NCBI GenBank assembly: GCA_964023275.1
Contig: OZ029927.1
Coordinates: 16,221,952 to 16,285,951 of the forward strand
Length of the DNA: 64,000 bases
Source: Norana najaformis
Taxonomy: Eukaryota > Annelida > Clitellata > Crassiclitellata > Hormogastridae
Reading direction: 5' to 3'
The notes beneath the pieces were generated by a model that made no database searches, was not told the origin of the DNA, and saw only the letters and a program-made list of their open reading frames with translations. This document shows positions 44,482-54,372 of the stretch, piece after piece (position 1 is the stretch's first letter; each line of letters starts with the position of its first letter). The position numbers and the translations under genes are program-made.

Positions 44482-44649
44482 AACAGTGGCGGATTTAGCT
44501 ATAGACCTGGGGCGGTTCACCCCGAGCCCCCCTATGGTTATATTTCGGCGCCCCTCAACTCTGATCATGCACGGTGAACTGCCAGAACGTGGCCTCATGG
44601 GAACACCTTTGCCCACCCCCATGTAAGCAATCCTGGAGCCGCCACTGTT
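44482..44649. mobile_element. Short terminal-inverted-repeat element (MITE-like), 168 bp
   Basis: Begins AACAGTGGCGG and ends with its exact reverse complement CCGCCACTGTT. The interior is non-coding and C-rich. No clear target-site duplication flanks it; the family is not assigned. Confidence 0.7.
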
Positions 44650-44784
44650 CCTTACGCAACGAATGACGTCATGTATATTACAAACGTGCTATTTTTAGAC
44701 ATTGACGGAATGCAACTATATAATACAAGGGTTACGTCATAGGTTTTTCCAAGATAATCGTGAAATCGAAAATTATTATAATCG

Positions 44785-45010
44785 AGAGACTGGGGTTCAA
44801 ATCCCCACTTGCTCCCTCTATCCAACTCAGCTTTAATGAGTACACTGACTGTACACTGTCAGTGAGAAGATCAGACGGCGATGGAGAGCCTGGTCACCCC
44901 CCCCCCCTTATATGCCGAGACTAAGAATAATTAAGTTGCTAACAATTCATACCAATGGCTGTAGCTTAAATGACTGCTCGTCTATTTCTCTGTAAAGCTC
45001 GTTCACCGTG
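44785..45010 (+). mobile_element. tRNA-derived SINE family 4, copy 2 (head truncated)
   Basis: B-box-like GGGGTTCAAATCCCCA, then GAGTACACTGACTGTACACT, GAAGATCAGACGGCGATGG and GCCGAGACTAAGAATAATTA, matching the two halves of the interrupted copy at 1010-1500. Confidence 0.75.
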
Positions 45011-45182
45011 TATTTTCTGTGTTATGAGGTTGGTATTTTAGTGTGAAAATATTGTGTAAGTAAGAGTCTTACGCGTTTCGGAGGGATTCATAAAAGTCCT
45101 CTGGTAAATACCCGGATAAATACGTACATACGAGAACATAGACCAATAATAAACAAGGCTTTGTAATTTGAAATTTTGATAT

Positions 45183-45345
45183 TGTAATTGTAATTAGAGA
45201 TTTATAAAGTGCCTCTTAGAGGATAAACTCAACAGAGGTGCTTCCGACCCGAAAAAGTAAAATCAATGTTGAACAGTACAGTCTTCAGGCGCCTGCGGAA
45301 CACTGAGAGGGGGACAGAAAGGAGCTGAAATAGCAATTCTCGAGA
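45183..45345 (+). repeat. Interspersed repeat family 3, copy
   Basis: Begins ATTGTAATTGTAATTAGAG, then TTATAAAGTGCCTCTTAGAG and AACAGTACAGTCTTCAGGCG; ends GCAATTCTCGAG like the 41.2 kb copy. Confidence 0.9.
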
Positions 45346-45907
45346 CTTTTGGATGATTTAAGAAGTGTGACAGTTGAGCGTTATATCTACTCCGTGTTTC
45401 TGTGGCGCCACCTAGAGCTTGATGTGAAGCATATCGTTGAGTTATTGCTACATAGGCTGTCGATAGTTGTAATAACTCTGTCGAAAAGTTACTGTGTGCA
45501 TTTCATTGGCGATCGTAATTAGGCGACTATTAGTCGAGCGGATTCGATTCGCTTAGCCGCGAAGATTAATGTCGGCCATCAGAAGTCACTGAAGCGTGAC
45601 GGATGCTTAACGCCACCACGTCGCCGAGTGATTCCCGATGGAGAGTCACCCTACTGCGGTAAGGAGGGAGGGAGGCAGGTGGGAAAATTTTGCGCCCGTC
45701 TCCTCCGCTAGCCAAGGACTTCTGCCGAATTCTATATGGACTAGAAACAGATTAAATCTGGTTCATATTTTATATATGACTCGTGTGCACATACGTTATA
45801 TTATATATATGCCTATTACTTCTATAATATGTAGTCGTAAACCCTATATATATAAATATAAAAGCAGTAGGTCTACACATATGTTTAACGAGTTTATTCC
45901 TATACAT

Positions 45908-46052
45908 TATAATTGTACTCTAGATTTCTGTAACGTCCAAAGAAAGCCACGTCGCGGGAACGAGATTGTTTGCAGGCGCTCAGTCTCAACAAAATCAGTG
46001 GGCAGGTATAAAACCAGGTTCGGCTCAAGGTCAAGATCCAAGGGTCAAGTAG
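45908..46052 (+). repeat. Interspersed repeat family 1, copy
   Basis: CCACGTCGCGGGAACGAGAT, CAGGCGCTCAGTCTCAACAA and CAAGGTCAAGATCCAAGGGT; diverged but co-linear with the other copies. Confidence 0.85.
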
Positions 46053-46187
46053 GTGTATTGTGTACATGTAGGCGTAAGAATAGGTCCGCAGTTTTTGAAA
46101 ACATTGAGGGGAAAGGCTTACACGTTAGTTGTCCAGCCACAAAATACTATACATATATACAAGAGAGAGATATATACTGGCAGAAAG

Positions 46188-46272
46188 ACTGAGAGACAGA
46201 CAGCCAGACAGAGACAGAGAGAAACAGACAGACAGAGACAGGCAGATAGACAGACAAACAGACAGAGAGAGT
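46188..46272 (+). repeat. (GACA)n-rich microsatellite
   Basis: GACAGACAGCCAGACAGAGA and similar sequence for about 85 nt. Confidence 0.95.
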
Positions 46273-46817
46273 ATCGCGTCCATATACTTTTCGACGGTTT
46301 TCGACTTTTCCTCCCATTTATATTTTTGGTAGCCCGCAAATACGAGTCGCGGCTTCGAAGCGTAGCAGCGCGACTGAGTACGGTTAATGAGGCGTGTCTT
46401 CTAGCAGGCGCAGCTCAAGCGTGGAGTGGGACAGGAAGTGTGCGACTGAACAGCGGAGTCTGAATGGGCGATAATGCCAGATATTACACGACGAGAGGAG
46501 GATGGAGGGGCGGGGCGGCGAGGAAAGACACGAGGTCGAAACGGGTGACAAAACTATAATGAGATCATCAAGTGCCTCGTCGGCAATTAGTCAGTCCCCT
46601 GGGGGTTGGAACAGAAACTACGAGGACCCTGGATGATGGATACAATGAATCGGGTGTATGATTACGTGAAAAGCTGTTACGTCATTCGATCGTGTCTACT
46701 CATGTAAAAGCTTATTCCGTCCCTGCAGACTTTTATATTACATTCATGACACTGCATTAGGTAATTAGGTGTACATGATAAGAAAAATGATGACCACCGA
46801 ACATAATTTTATAGGGC

Positions 46818-46859
46818 CTCTGTCTGTCTGTCTGTCTGTCTGTCCGTGTGTCTGTCTGC

Positions 46860-46890
<31 letters not shown>

Positions 46891-46892
46891 CC
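46818..46892 (+). repeat. (TCTG)n microsatellite
   Basis: CTGTCTGTCTGTCTGTC repeated for about 75 nt with two interruptions; the opposite strand would read (GACA)n, like the neighbouring arrays. Confidence 0.95.
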
Positions 46893-47119
46893 TGTAGCTA
46901 CAAATGGCTACAGAGGAATCGCCGAAAGATAGAAGAATGGGCGAACGAAGACCTTTTTGTCAACTAGCCTGACAACTGCTATTGAGAAGAGGGAGAAAGG
47001 CAGAGAGAGGGAGGGAGGTAGGGAGAGAGGGAAAGACAGTGAGAGAAAACCCCAGATTGAGAAGAGAGGGGAGGAATAGACGGGGAAGACAATGATTATA
47101 GTATAGGCAAACAGAAAGA

Positions 47120-47254
47120 GAGACTGAGGCAGACAGACAGGCAGACAGACGGACGGACGGACGGACTGACAGACAGACACACAAAGATACTGAGTGACAG
47201 AGAGTAGATCGAGTCAGACAGACAGACATCGACAGACAGACAGAGACACCGAAT

Positions 47255-47318
<64 letters not shown>

Positions 47319-47320
47319 AG
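47120..47320 (+). repeat. GACA/GGAC and (GA)n microsatellites
   Basis: GACAGACAGGCAGACAGACG, GACGGACGGACGGAC and, from about 47256 to 47318, pure GA. Confidence 0.95.
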
Positions 47321-47639
47321 ATAGTTCAGCACAAGAACTCTTGACCCTCCCTCTACCCAATTCTGTCCAAGGTGACACCCAACTAGTTCGGTGATAGGAT
47401 GGTGGGATGTTGAGTGAGCAACTCTGCTGTGGCATTTCTTTGAACTGAGGCAGATTTATAGGAACACAAGTCAACGTTTCCGACATTCATTTGGTTTATT
47501 CGATGCGATTTCATTCAAATTTCAGTGGATTAACTGCATGTATACCGCCCAGTATCGTACGCAGCGTTCGACATTTATTTTGCGCCTTTTAAGGACTTGT
47601 AGGCATTCAATAAACTAATGAACAGTCTGTCAATCTGGA

Positions 47640-47885
47640 GAGTGCTAATTCTATGAGGTACTGAGGAATTTTCTTGTATTTCGACCTTCTCCTTCACATG
47701 TCTCACTCCTACATTGTTCACTGTTCCAAGCCACAAATTCGCTCTCTGGGCGTACAAGAAACAATCCTCCGTCGCCTTCTAAGTTCTTGCTTAAAATTAA
47801 ATATGTTCGCCCTTTCAGTTTACTTAGAGGCTTGTAAGAAAACTATAGGGCTCATTGTCTGCGCAAATTGAAAGGTCGCGAATTG
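47640..47885 (+). repeat. Interspersed repeat family 7, copy 2
   Basis: TTTCGACCTTCTCCTTCACA, CCACAAATTCGCTCTCTGGG and TGAAAGGTCGCGAATTG correspond to the 40.1 kb copy. Confidence 0.75.
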
Positions 47886-48117
47886 AAGGGGCGAAATTAC
47901 AGAGGGAACACACTAACAAGGGTGCAGAAACATAAAGTCGCAGACAACTAGGACGAAGATTTTAATACGAGGTTTTGTCATAAACTTTACTAAACCTTAC
48001 TTAGTTACGTTTAGTCTGATTTTGCCCCTTTGATGTAGCACCCTTATTTTATCGCTCCCTTTGTCTCTGCGCCCTTATTATCCGGAGACTTATCGATGTG
48101 CACTTCTTAAAGGTCGT

Positions 48118-48215
48118 CCTTTTCGTAAACGCGCATATTTCTCACGCGCTACTTAAATGCTAAGCGCGGGATGTCAGCTTTTAAGTACAAATCACAAGCG
48201 CCGAGTCTCTTCAAC
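48118..48215 (+). repeat. Interspersed repeat family 1, diverged copy
   Basis: CGTAAACGCGCATATTTCTC, CGCTACTTAAATGCTAAGCG and CACAAGCGCCGAGTC; most like the 52.5 kb copy, which also has a CTACTTAAAAGCTAAGCGC variant. Confidence 0.65.
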
Positions 48216-48422
48216 CTTTTGACTGCGAACTTTCAACAATGAATCTTGTAGGCCTACACTTCGTATAGGTCTTACTCTTCACACAGACCTAATTCGTTTA
48301 TTGGTAACTGTAGCCGAGCTGTCTGCTGTGCCATGGAGAACGGTCAGGTGCATGGGCGGATGGTGTATAGTCGTTTGCATGTGTGAAGAGCAAATGTTGC
48401 AGCTGCAGACGCTGTTCCTCGT

Positions 48423-49511
48423 CTACAGGAAACTCACTTCCGACCATTTCTTTGATACATTGGAATCCGATGCAGAGGACAGTGACTCGTCCCCGCTTTT
48501 CCTCCGACTGTTCCATCCGGCTACCGAGGATGGACGCCTCTGCAACTGCAGCAGCAGCTGGTAGGCCTGGCTTCTAACCCACGGATCGAGAAACCAACAG
48601 AGGGGTGTCAGGCCGGCCGTCGAGTACCCTACCCAGACCAAGAGGGTCCAGATGGCTGGGTCGACGCAGACGCTCCCTTGACAGACGTGTATGACGATAT
48701 TGACGGTGAAGAAGGGGGCCCAGCCAAGTAAGAAGCAGAGGGCCACCGATGTTGCGGAGTAGATTCCGGAGGTCCAGGCAGAACCCGGGAACGAGTCGTC
48801 AGCCGTCGCGACGTAGAGGAAGCTGGACTGACCGCGGATGCTGGCCTTTGGAGCGGCCTCATCGGCAACCGGAAGGTCCTTACGGCCACAGAAAGTGCAC
48901 GTTGCCATGACAACAGCCAGCAGCAGGACCAGAACGAGGGTGCAGGGCACGGCGAACGACGTGAGAGTGATGAAGAGCGAGTGATCGAAACTCAGACTGG
49001 TTGCGCAGAACTCTTCTAGGACGAGAGCCGGTCCCTCTGACTCTCCCTCCTGCAGTGACCTCGCCATGACCCCGGTCACCGCCCCGGATACTCCCCAGGT
49101 CCCTATAACGGCGAAGAAGGTCATCGTTCGACAGCGGACGTAGCGAGCGTAGGAGAGCGGCGTGACGTGACGGAAGAAGCGGTCAAGCGTGACGGCGAAC
49201 ATGGTCCAGGAACTCTCGGCGATCAGAAGGACGCGAACAAGCAGCCATGCACGACACAGGCGTCCGTCGAACGGCCACGCCCCGCGGCTCTCCGTGGCGA
49301 GGTTCAGAGGAACGACGAAGGCCGCCAACACCAACTGGACCGCGGTGAAGTTGGACACGAACCACCAACACGGCGGGTAGACGCCTCGGGCAGCAAGGTT
49401 TCTCAATCCAGAGCCGAGTACGACAAGGAGAATGGCGTTTATGACAAAGGCCCAGAGGCACAGGACGCCTCCGTACCAGAACAGACCTCGAATTGTTGAA
49501 CTGGTATCCAT
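48423..49511 (-). CDS. Class A (rhodopsin-like) G-protein-coupled receptor, orphan
   Basis: Intronless 362-residue frame from ATG at 49511 to TAG at 48423. Seven hydrophobic segments lie near residues 11-33, 48-71, 86-110, 129-150, 178-202, 252-277 and 286-309. Class A landmarks: N25 (1.50), C86 (3.25) with C169 in loop 2, D110-R111-F112 (DRF for DRY), W139 (4.50), P189 (5.50), W264-x-P266 (WAPF) and P303 (7.50). Departures: position 2.50 is Gln59 instead of Asp, 7.49 is Thr302, 7.53 is Trp306, and 3.32 is Arg93, which argues against an aminergic ligand. No signal peptide or N-glycosylation sequon is seen in the very short N-terminus. The tail is Ser-rich (SGDESLSSASDS), suited to kinase and arrestin control. 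It should act at the plasma membrane. Lineage-specific orphan receptors, often intronless, are common in marine invertebrates. The ligand is unknown. GC content is higher than in the surrounding repeats. Confidence 0.87.
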   Translation of the reverse strand: MDTSSTIRGLFWYGGVLCLWAFVINAILLVVLGSGLRNLAARGVYPPCWWFVSNFTAVQLVLAAFVVPLNLATESRGAWPFDGRLCRAWLLVRVLLIAESSWTMFAVTLDRFFRHVTPLSYARYVRCRTMTFFAVIGTWGVSGAVTGVMARSLQEGESEGPALVLEEFCATSLSFDHSLFITLTSFAVPCTLVLVLLLAVVMATCTFCGRKDLPVADEAAPKASIRGQSSFLYVATADDSFPGSAWTSGIYSATSVALCFLLGWAPFFTVNIVIHVCQGSVCVDPAIWTLLVWVGYSTAGLTPLCWFLDPWVRSQAYQLLLQLQRRPSSVAGWNSRRKSGDESLSSASDSNVSKKWSEVSFL

Positions 49512-50435
49512 CGCATCAGCTATAGCTGCTCCAGCTGTTTTTCGGTGCTATTCCGATTGTCGGCCTCACTGGAACTACGACAGAGGCTGATCCATCGTTT
49601 CATTGTTTAGCAGAAAGTCCTTCAAGAAAGAGAAGAAGACGCTGCTGTGTTTTCTTTAGCTTCGAATTGAAAATAATCCTCCGATAATCTTGCTTTCTAA
49701 TTCCTCGTCGTCTGATATTTTATCTGCTTTTTCTTCGGTAGACCCCTGTTTATGTAACACAATATACTGAATTTCTGTCAACCTTTTAATTTCTTATGTA
49801 TTTCTGTCACACTTTGATATTTTTGCGGTATCTCTGCCAACTTTTTTATATCTTCTGTATCTCCGTCACACTTTGCTGTTTTTACAGTATGCTGTCACAT
49901 TTTGGTATTTTTTCGATAGATCGAATTTCTGTTGATCTTTGTTCCTCAAGCAGTCGACTTGCAAACTGTAAGAGATTTGTACCGATGCCGCTGCTTCAGT
50001 TCCGCGAGGAATCCGTTTCTTTTGTACAGTAGGAAGAGCTTAACCGTCGCAGACAGAGGAGTCGTGTGTTCCGGCGCAAGGCGTCGCAATTAAAGGCTCC
50101 GAACAAACTAGTCGAGAGCTAATATGCGAACCGTCTTTAGCTAATAGCTTCGTTAATGCCAGCTGCTGTGTGCGGAGAGCATCAAACTGTGCAGACGATA
50201 CACAGACAGGCGGTCGGTGATTCGCTGGGTGGGCACCTGGGTAATGTGCACAGACAGGAGGGCGGGCATCTGAGTGAGCATCCTTTTCATTCGCCCCGGG
50301 CATTTCGCGGAAGGGAAATAGGAGGGGCTGCTAGCAGGTCGGAGTAGATCAATGGTGCGACGCCAGATGATGTCTGTAGCTTGTTCATTCATTGGACTCA
50401 TTGGCAGTTAGATACCAATAATAAAAATAATAATT

Positions 50436-50700
50436 TATATATATATATATATATATATCGATCTTTCGATAAATTTGTAATGAATAAATATGATGGACTA
50501 TGGATATATCAAGTGTATAAATAGGCTACATATATACAAACTATATTAATGCTTGATATATAAAGCTATAATATATATATATATATATATATTGTATATA
50601 TTATGAGTTACATTTATACAAAATATATAGGCTTATTATGCATTTCACCTTTACGCATTAATATTTATTTTGTACATATGTAGCCTATCTATACGAGAAT

Positions 50701-50731
<31 letters not shown>

Positions 50732-50850
50732 GAGGTTACATATTTATAATATATAGCCTATTGATGTTTCTGATTATATATATATATATATATATATATG
50801 TGGAGGTTACATATTTATAATATATAGCCTATTGATGTTTTTGATTGCAT
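50436..50850 (+). repeat. (AT)n tracts with a 71-bp direct duplication
   Basis: Four TA/AT runs at about 50436-50458, 50572-50592, 50703-50730 and 50774-50800. The segment GGAGGTTACATATTTATAAT plus the following ATATAGCCTATTGATGTTT at 50731 recurs at 50802. Confidence 0.9.
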
Positions 50851-51009
50851 TATTAATTTGAGTTCGGTTCAGACTCCAGTCAAAACTGGCAGGAGATGTT
50901 CATGCCGACATCTAATCTGTCACCGATCGCAGATGACACCTAACAAAGACCAGCAGCTCAAAAAACGGGGAACTGAGCCCCACAGCCCCAGGCGATGAAG
51001 ACCCCGGCG

Positions 51010-51240
51010 TTGTTTAAACGCAGCTGATTAATGTCGATTCATTTGTATAATTTAATTAGTCCAATTTAATTAAGCTGTAGGACTACACACATCCAGTGTT
51101 GTAAACACTATCGAAACCTCTTGCGATTCGTAATCCTTGTAATTTCGTTGTCTTCGCGTCGGATACAAATTTCGTCTGCCTGTGTTGTTTTTGCGCAGAT
51201 GTTTCGAGATTTTCTCAGAATTAAAGCTAATTAGTTGATG
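51010..51240 (-). repeat. Interspersed repeat family 8, copy 2
   Basis: The minus strand reads GACGAAATTTGTATCCGACG, ACGAAATTACAAGGATTACG and ATCGACATTAATCAGCTGCG in the same order as 42355-42560. Confidence 0.85.
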
Positions 51241-51314
51241 AGGAGAATGCACTTGATTTGCGTGTTTGAATTAATTTACATTATATTCCAATGGATGTGC
51301 GCAATATTTCATTG

Positions 51315-51490
51315 GTTTGCGCGCTGGGCTGTCAGTCGTGAGGTCACAGGTTCAAATCCCCGCCAGGACAGAAATTTGTTGGAGCCCCCTAGCGAACTAA
51401 TGGCTAGCTTACGAAACTGCTCTTCATTTTCTAATGGATGAGATTACATTGGGGTAGGGAAGTTAGTCAACCTTGCTGGAGGCCGCAAAG
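51315..51490 (+). mobile_element. tRNA-like SINE head joined to the family 7 right end
   Basis: GCGCTGGGCTGTCAGTCGTG and B-box-like AGGTTCAAATCCCCGCCAGG precede CAGAAATTTGTTGGAGC, as at 1060-1110. From about 51420 the sequence matches 40340-40405 (GAGATTACATTGGGGTAGGG, AGTTAGTCAACC). Confidence 0.6.
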
Positions 51491-51539
51491 CCACAACACT
51501 AAATAAATAAATAAACAAACAAATAAATTTAAAAAATGC

Positions 51540-51720
51540 ACAGGTTTTTCTGTAGTGACCGTATGGCCTCAACCCTACTCATTTTTCAGTGAATTAATCG
51601 GGTGAGATCCTTCACCTCCGCTGCCCGGTTGAATGGGCGCCACGCCATTTAATGTCCCCGTTTACTGCCCATGCAAACCCGAGATGAAAATCTCTGAAAT
51701 AAGCCACGAGCGTTGTTAGC
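51540..51720 (+). repeat. Interspersed repeat family 5, copy 3
   Basis: TTTTTCTGTAGTGACCGTAT, CATTTTTCAGTGAATTAATC, GGTGAGATCCTTCACC and AAATCTCTGAAATAAGCCAC align with copies 1 and 2. Confidence 0.85.
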
Positions 51721-51985
51721 GACTTCGTTTTCTCATCCTCGATCGTCTTCTACGTTAACGGGTCACACGATTAGCACGCCTAAACTTATATATCAGTTTG
51801 TATAAAAGGGGTTTTTAGCTATGAACTGAAAGTGAAACCATCCTATTTATCGGAGTATGCTAGATTTCATAGTATGCTATTTAAACTGAGTGAGGCTTAT
51901 TTTAAGTCGTAAAGTCCCATTATCGTATTCGTATTAACCGGCGTCCGACTTGTTAAAGCCCTTGGCTATGTTAAACAAAACAATC

Positions 51986-52067
51986 TGGCAGCGGTGGGAT
52001 TCGAACCCACGCCCCCGAAGAGACTGGTGCCTTAAACCAGCGCCTTAGACCGCTCGGCCACGCTACC
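51986..52067 (-). tRNA. tRNA-Leu (anticodon AAG)
   Basis: 82 nt on the minus strand, no intron. Acceptor stem GGTAGCG pairs with CGCTGCC (one G-U), with discriminator A. The A box is TGGCCGAGCGG. The anticodon stem is CTGGT/ACCAG with loop TTAAGGC, so the anticodon is AAG (probably read as IAG). A long variable arm (CTCTTCGGGG region) marks it as a class II tRNA. The B box is GGTTCGAATCC. CCA is not encoded. A TTTT run (complement of 51977-51980) six bases downstream serves as the Pol III terminator. Confidence 0.96.
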
Positions 52068-52461
52068 ACGGTGAAGCATAACTGTTACCAAAGGTTCATG
52101 TACAGCCGTGCAACCGTGATTAGAATGCAATACAGACTGTTTTCATTCAGTTTACGTCGTGACCTTTCACCTAATAGCGGCTTTAGGCTGTCATGCCTAT
52201 GTTTAGGTCTTTTATCCAATATGGGCTATATCGTATATACGCGTGAACATAGGACTGTAGTGATCACAGCCTTTTGGCACCTAAAATGTCAAAACAATGA
52301 ATAGTAGCATGCGGTTGAATCCTCTTTAGACCTTGTGCAAGTCCAAACAATCCTCTTGTAATGTCATATTGATGTATGTAATAGAACAATTACGATACAT
52401 CGCAGTGACAGAATGCTGTTCAGGCGTGCTAGATATAATGATGACATCGCAAGGCATTTCG

Positions 52462-52560
52462 CAATTGTAATCGTAATTGTAAACTCGAAATTTCTAAGCC
52501 GCTACTTAAAAGCTAAGCGCATAGCACCAGCTTATTCTCGAGCGCTGCGTCAGGTCAGTG
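52462..52560 (+). repeat. Interspersed repeat family 1, diverged copy
   Basis: AATTGTAATCGTAATTGTAA, CTCGAAATTTCTAAGCCGC and ACCAGCTTATTCTCGAGCG. Confidence 0.8.
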
Positions 52561-52689
52561 AGGTTGTCCAAAGACCCCCATGTCCAGAACGAAGTCCGGT
52601 TGCCAGAAGACCAGAGAGACGGGAAGGCAGCGGATTCAATTGAATTTGTATTTTAGACAGTTAGGTGACTTTACGAGGCCGAGGTATAA

Positions 52690-52890
52690 TTTGTGGGGCA
52701 CAGTAGCTGACTGGATAGAACGGATGGGGAGAGCATGGGTTTGAGTTTCCTCCGAACGGTTACCGTGTAGAAAACTTGAGCAAGTGCTGCAAGTCCTTCA
52801 CACACCGTTGCTGAACACTATCGGTTGATGTTAGTCATTAGATAATGGCACTTAATAAATGCAGAAATAGTAGTAATAATAATAATAATT
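52690..52890 (+). mobile_element. Possible tRNA-derived SINE
   Basis: GTGGGGCACAGTAGCTGACT, ATAGAACGGATGGGGAGAGC, a B-box-like GGGTTTGAGTTTCC and a TAATAATAATAATAA tail give a SINE layout (tRNA-like head, body, simple tail). Only one copy is present. Confidence 0.45.
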
Positions 52891-53018
52891 TTAAGCACTG
52901 AATTTACAGCCTAATGGGTCACCATTATGAACGTCGAAGAAATCAATTCACAAAATAATTTATAAAAATTTGCTTGTGTCGCGTATATTTCAGCTTTATG
53001 CCGTTTGATTGGCTGTAG

Positions 53019-54372
53019 GTCTTGATGGTCTTACTGAACGCTGTGCTGCACAGAAGACAGAGGGAGCAGACTTCGCCAAATGGCGGTGTGTTCTTAAAAT
53101 CTCTAGCCACACACCCTCCTATCTGGCAGTGAAAGAGAATGCAAATGTCCTGGCTCCTTATTCAATGATTTGTCAACAGGTAATTGTCGATTTTGTTGCT
53201 TTATTATTTATTTGGTAAATCTGTTTCAGACATGGCTGTTTGTTTCTGATGTTCTTTGGTCCCTTTAATTTTTTGTTACAAAAACTTAGTCTGTTATGTT
53301 GCCTTGGCAGCTTTCTGAGCTAGTTTTCTGAAATTATGCACTGTAAAAAAGAGTTTATGATTGTAATTAGAAATATGATCTCGGAAATAAAAGTGATTTT
53401 CAATAAAAGTTGCTTGTATTGTTTAGCATATTTACAGCTGATTTTGAGCAATTAAAAATTAATTTTAAAGTTATAGAGTTTATGACTGTGATAATGATCA
53501 GGTGTCTAAGTGAAACGGGTTTGTAATAGCTTATGCTCATGATCAGCATCGAAAGGTTTTGATTGATTAGAAATTATGAAGCTACATAACTGAGATGTCT
53601 GTCATTTGTGAATGAAATAGGCTGGCATTGTGCCAATTGTTGAACCGGAAGTTCTTCCGGATGGTGACCATGATCTGGGAACCGCACAGAAAATTACGGA
53701 AGAAGTAAGTCGCCACTTTTCATTAGCACACAGACTTTCAACCCGGAAAACAAATAGAGATCTTTAAATCTGTCAGTGATGTACGTAAGATGGCCATTAA
53801 AGCAAGCTGCGAAGGACAACACAACATAAGGTAAGCAGAGGTAGAAGGACATACAAACTAGTTGAAAATCATCAGATTTTGCACAAACATTCCTTGTATC
53901 AGTTTCCTTTTCATTATTCCAGCACAGGAAGCATTTAGGTATATAGATCTGTATAGGTTTGTATGTAAGTAAAAAAGTAAGTAAGATTCTTTCTGCTAAT
54001 ATGTATTGATTGTAGATCGAACGAGCTGTGATTTCAGGTAATTAGTCATCTTTTCCTTTAATATTCCCGTCTTGTGGACTCTGAATTATAATTTTTGTTT
54101 GTGTGTACCATTTGACTTTTTAAACTTTCAATCTGCGTTTTTGAAAGATAGTTTTACAGGCTTATGATCCAGCTGTTAAGATGAAATATTATGTTGTTTA
54201 TCATATCTACATTCTTTCTATTTTCATATCTTTCATAATTTATTGGATTTCACATTTGTAGCGTTTGTGCAAACTGTGTTGTTTCAGGCGAATGGAGGGG
54301 CAGTACAAGGGAGGAGGAGCTGGTACTGCCGCCGAGCAGTCTCCTTCTGTCGCCTGTCGCACGTATTAAGTG
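53019..54372 (+). pseudogene. Fructose-bisphosphate aldolase (class I) fragment, probably a broken gene
   Basis: Three exon-like blocks. Block A (53019-53179) reads [31 protein letters not shown] and MICQQ. Block B (53621-53704) reads [19 protein letters not shown] to ITEE. Block C (54288-54372) reads MEGQYKGGGAGTAAEQ to a terminal Tyr and stop. They match the middle and the C-terminus of class I aldolase. A and B keep Lys and Arg of FAKWR and the VEPE glutamates of the active site. About 140 residues between B and C are absent, including the Schiff-base lysine of LLKPNM, and only 583 nt lie between the two blocks. B ends in phase 0 but C needs one leading base, so B-C splicing would shift the frame. 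No N-terminal exons were found upstream. A functional enzyme is therefore unlikely from this copy; a collapsed assembly of a real gene is the alternative. Confidence 0.72.

Larger units (their letters stand above)
35561..48422. other. Repeat-rich intergenic region, 12.9 kb
   Basis: No protein gene was firmly recognised. It contains the duplicated block at 35.7/36.3 kb, a 45-bp minisatellite (37.5 kb), a palindrome (38.5 kb), families 1, 3, 4, 5, 7 and 8, a short inverted-repeat element (44.5 kb) and GACA/GA microsatellites (46.2-47.3 kb). Two stretches with a coding-like look (39590-39880 and 40965-41130) are discussed as findings. Confidence 0.6.
49512..51985. other. Region between the GPCR and the tRNA gene
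   Basis: Upstream of the GPCR, so its promoter and 5' UTR should lie near 49520-49800. The rest is AT microsatellite (50.4-50.8 kb), a family 8 copy, a SINE head and a family 5 copy. No protein gene was recognised. Confidence 0.6.

Noticed and set aside
46053-46463. 136-residue frame through the GACA repeat
   Set aside because: It is a tetranucleotide repeat with flanking repeat family sequence, no homology.
49167-49499. 110-residue plus-strand frame opposite the GPCR
   Set aside because: The minus strand encodes the seven-helix receptor; the antisense frame is a GC-composition artefact.
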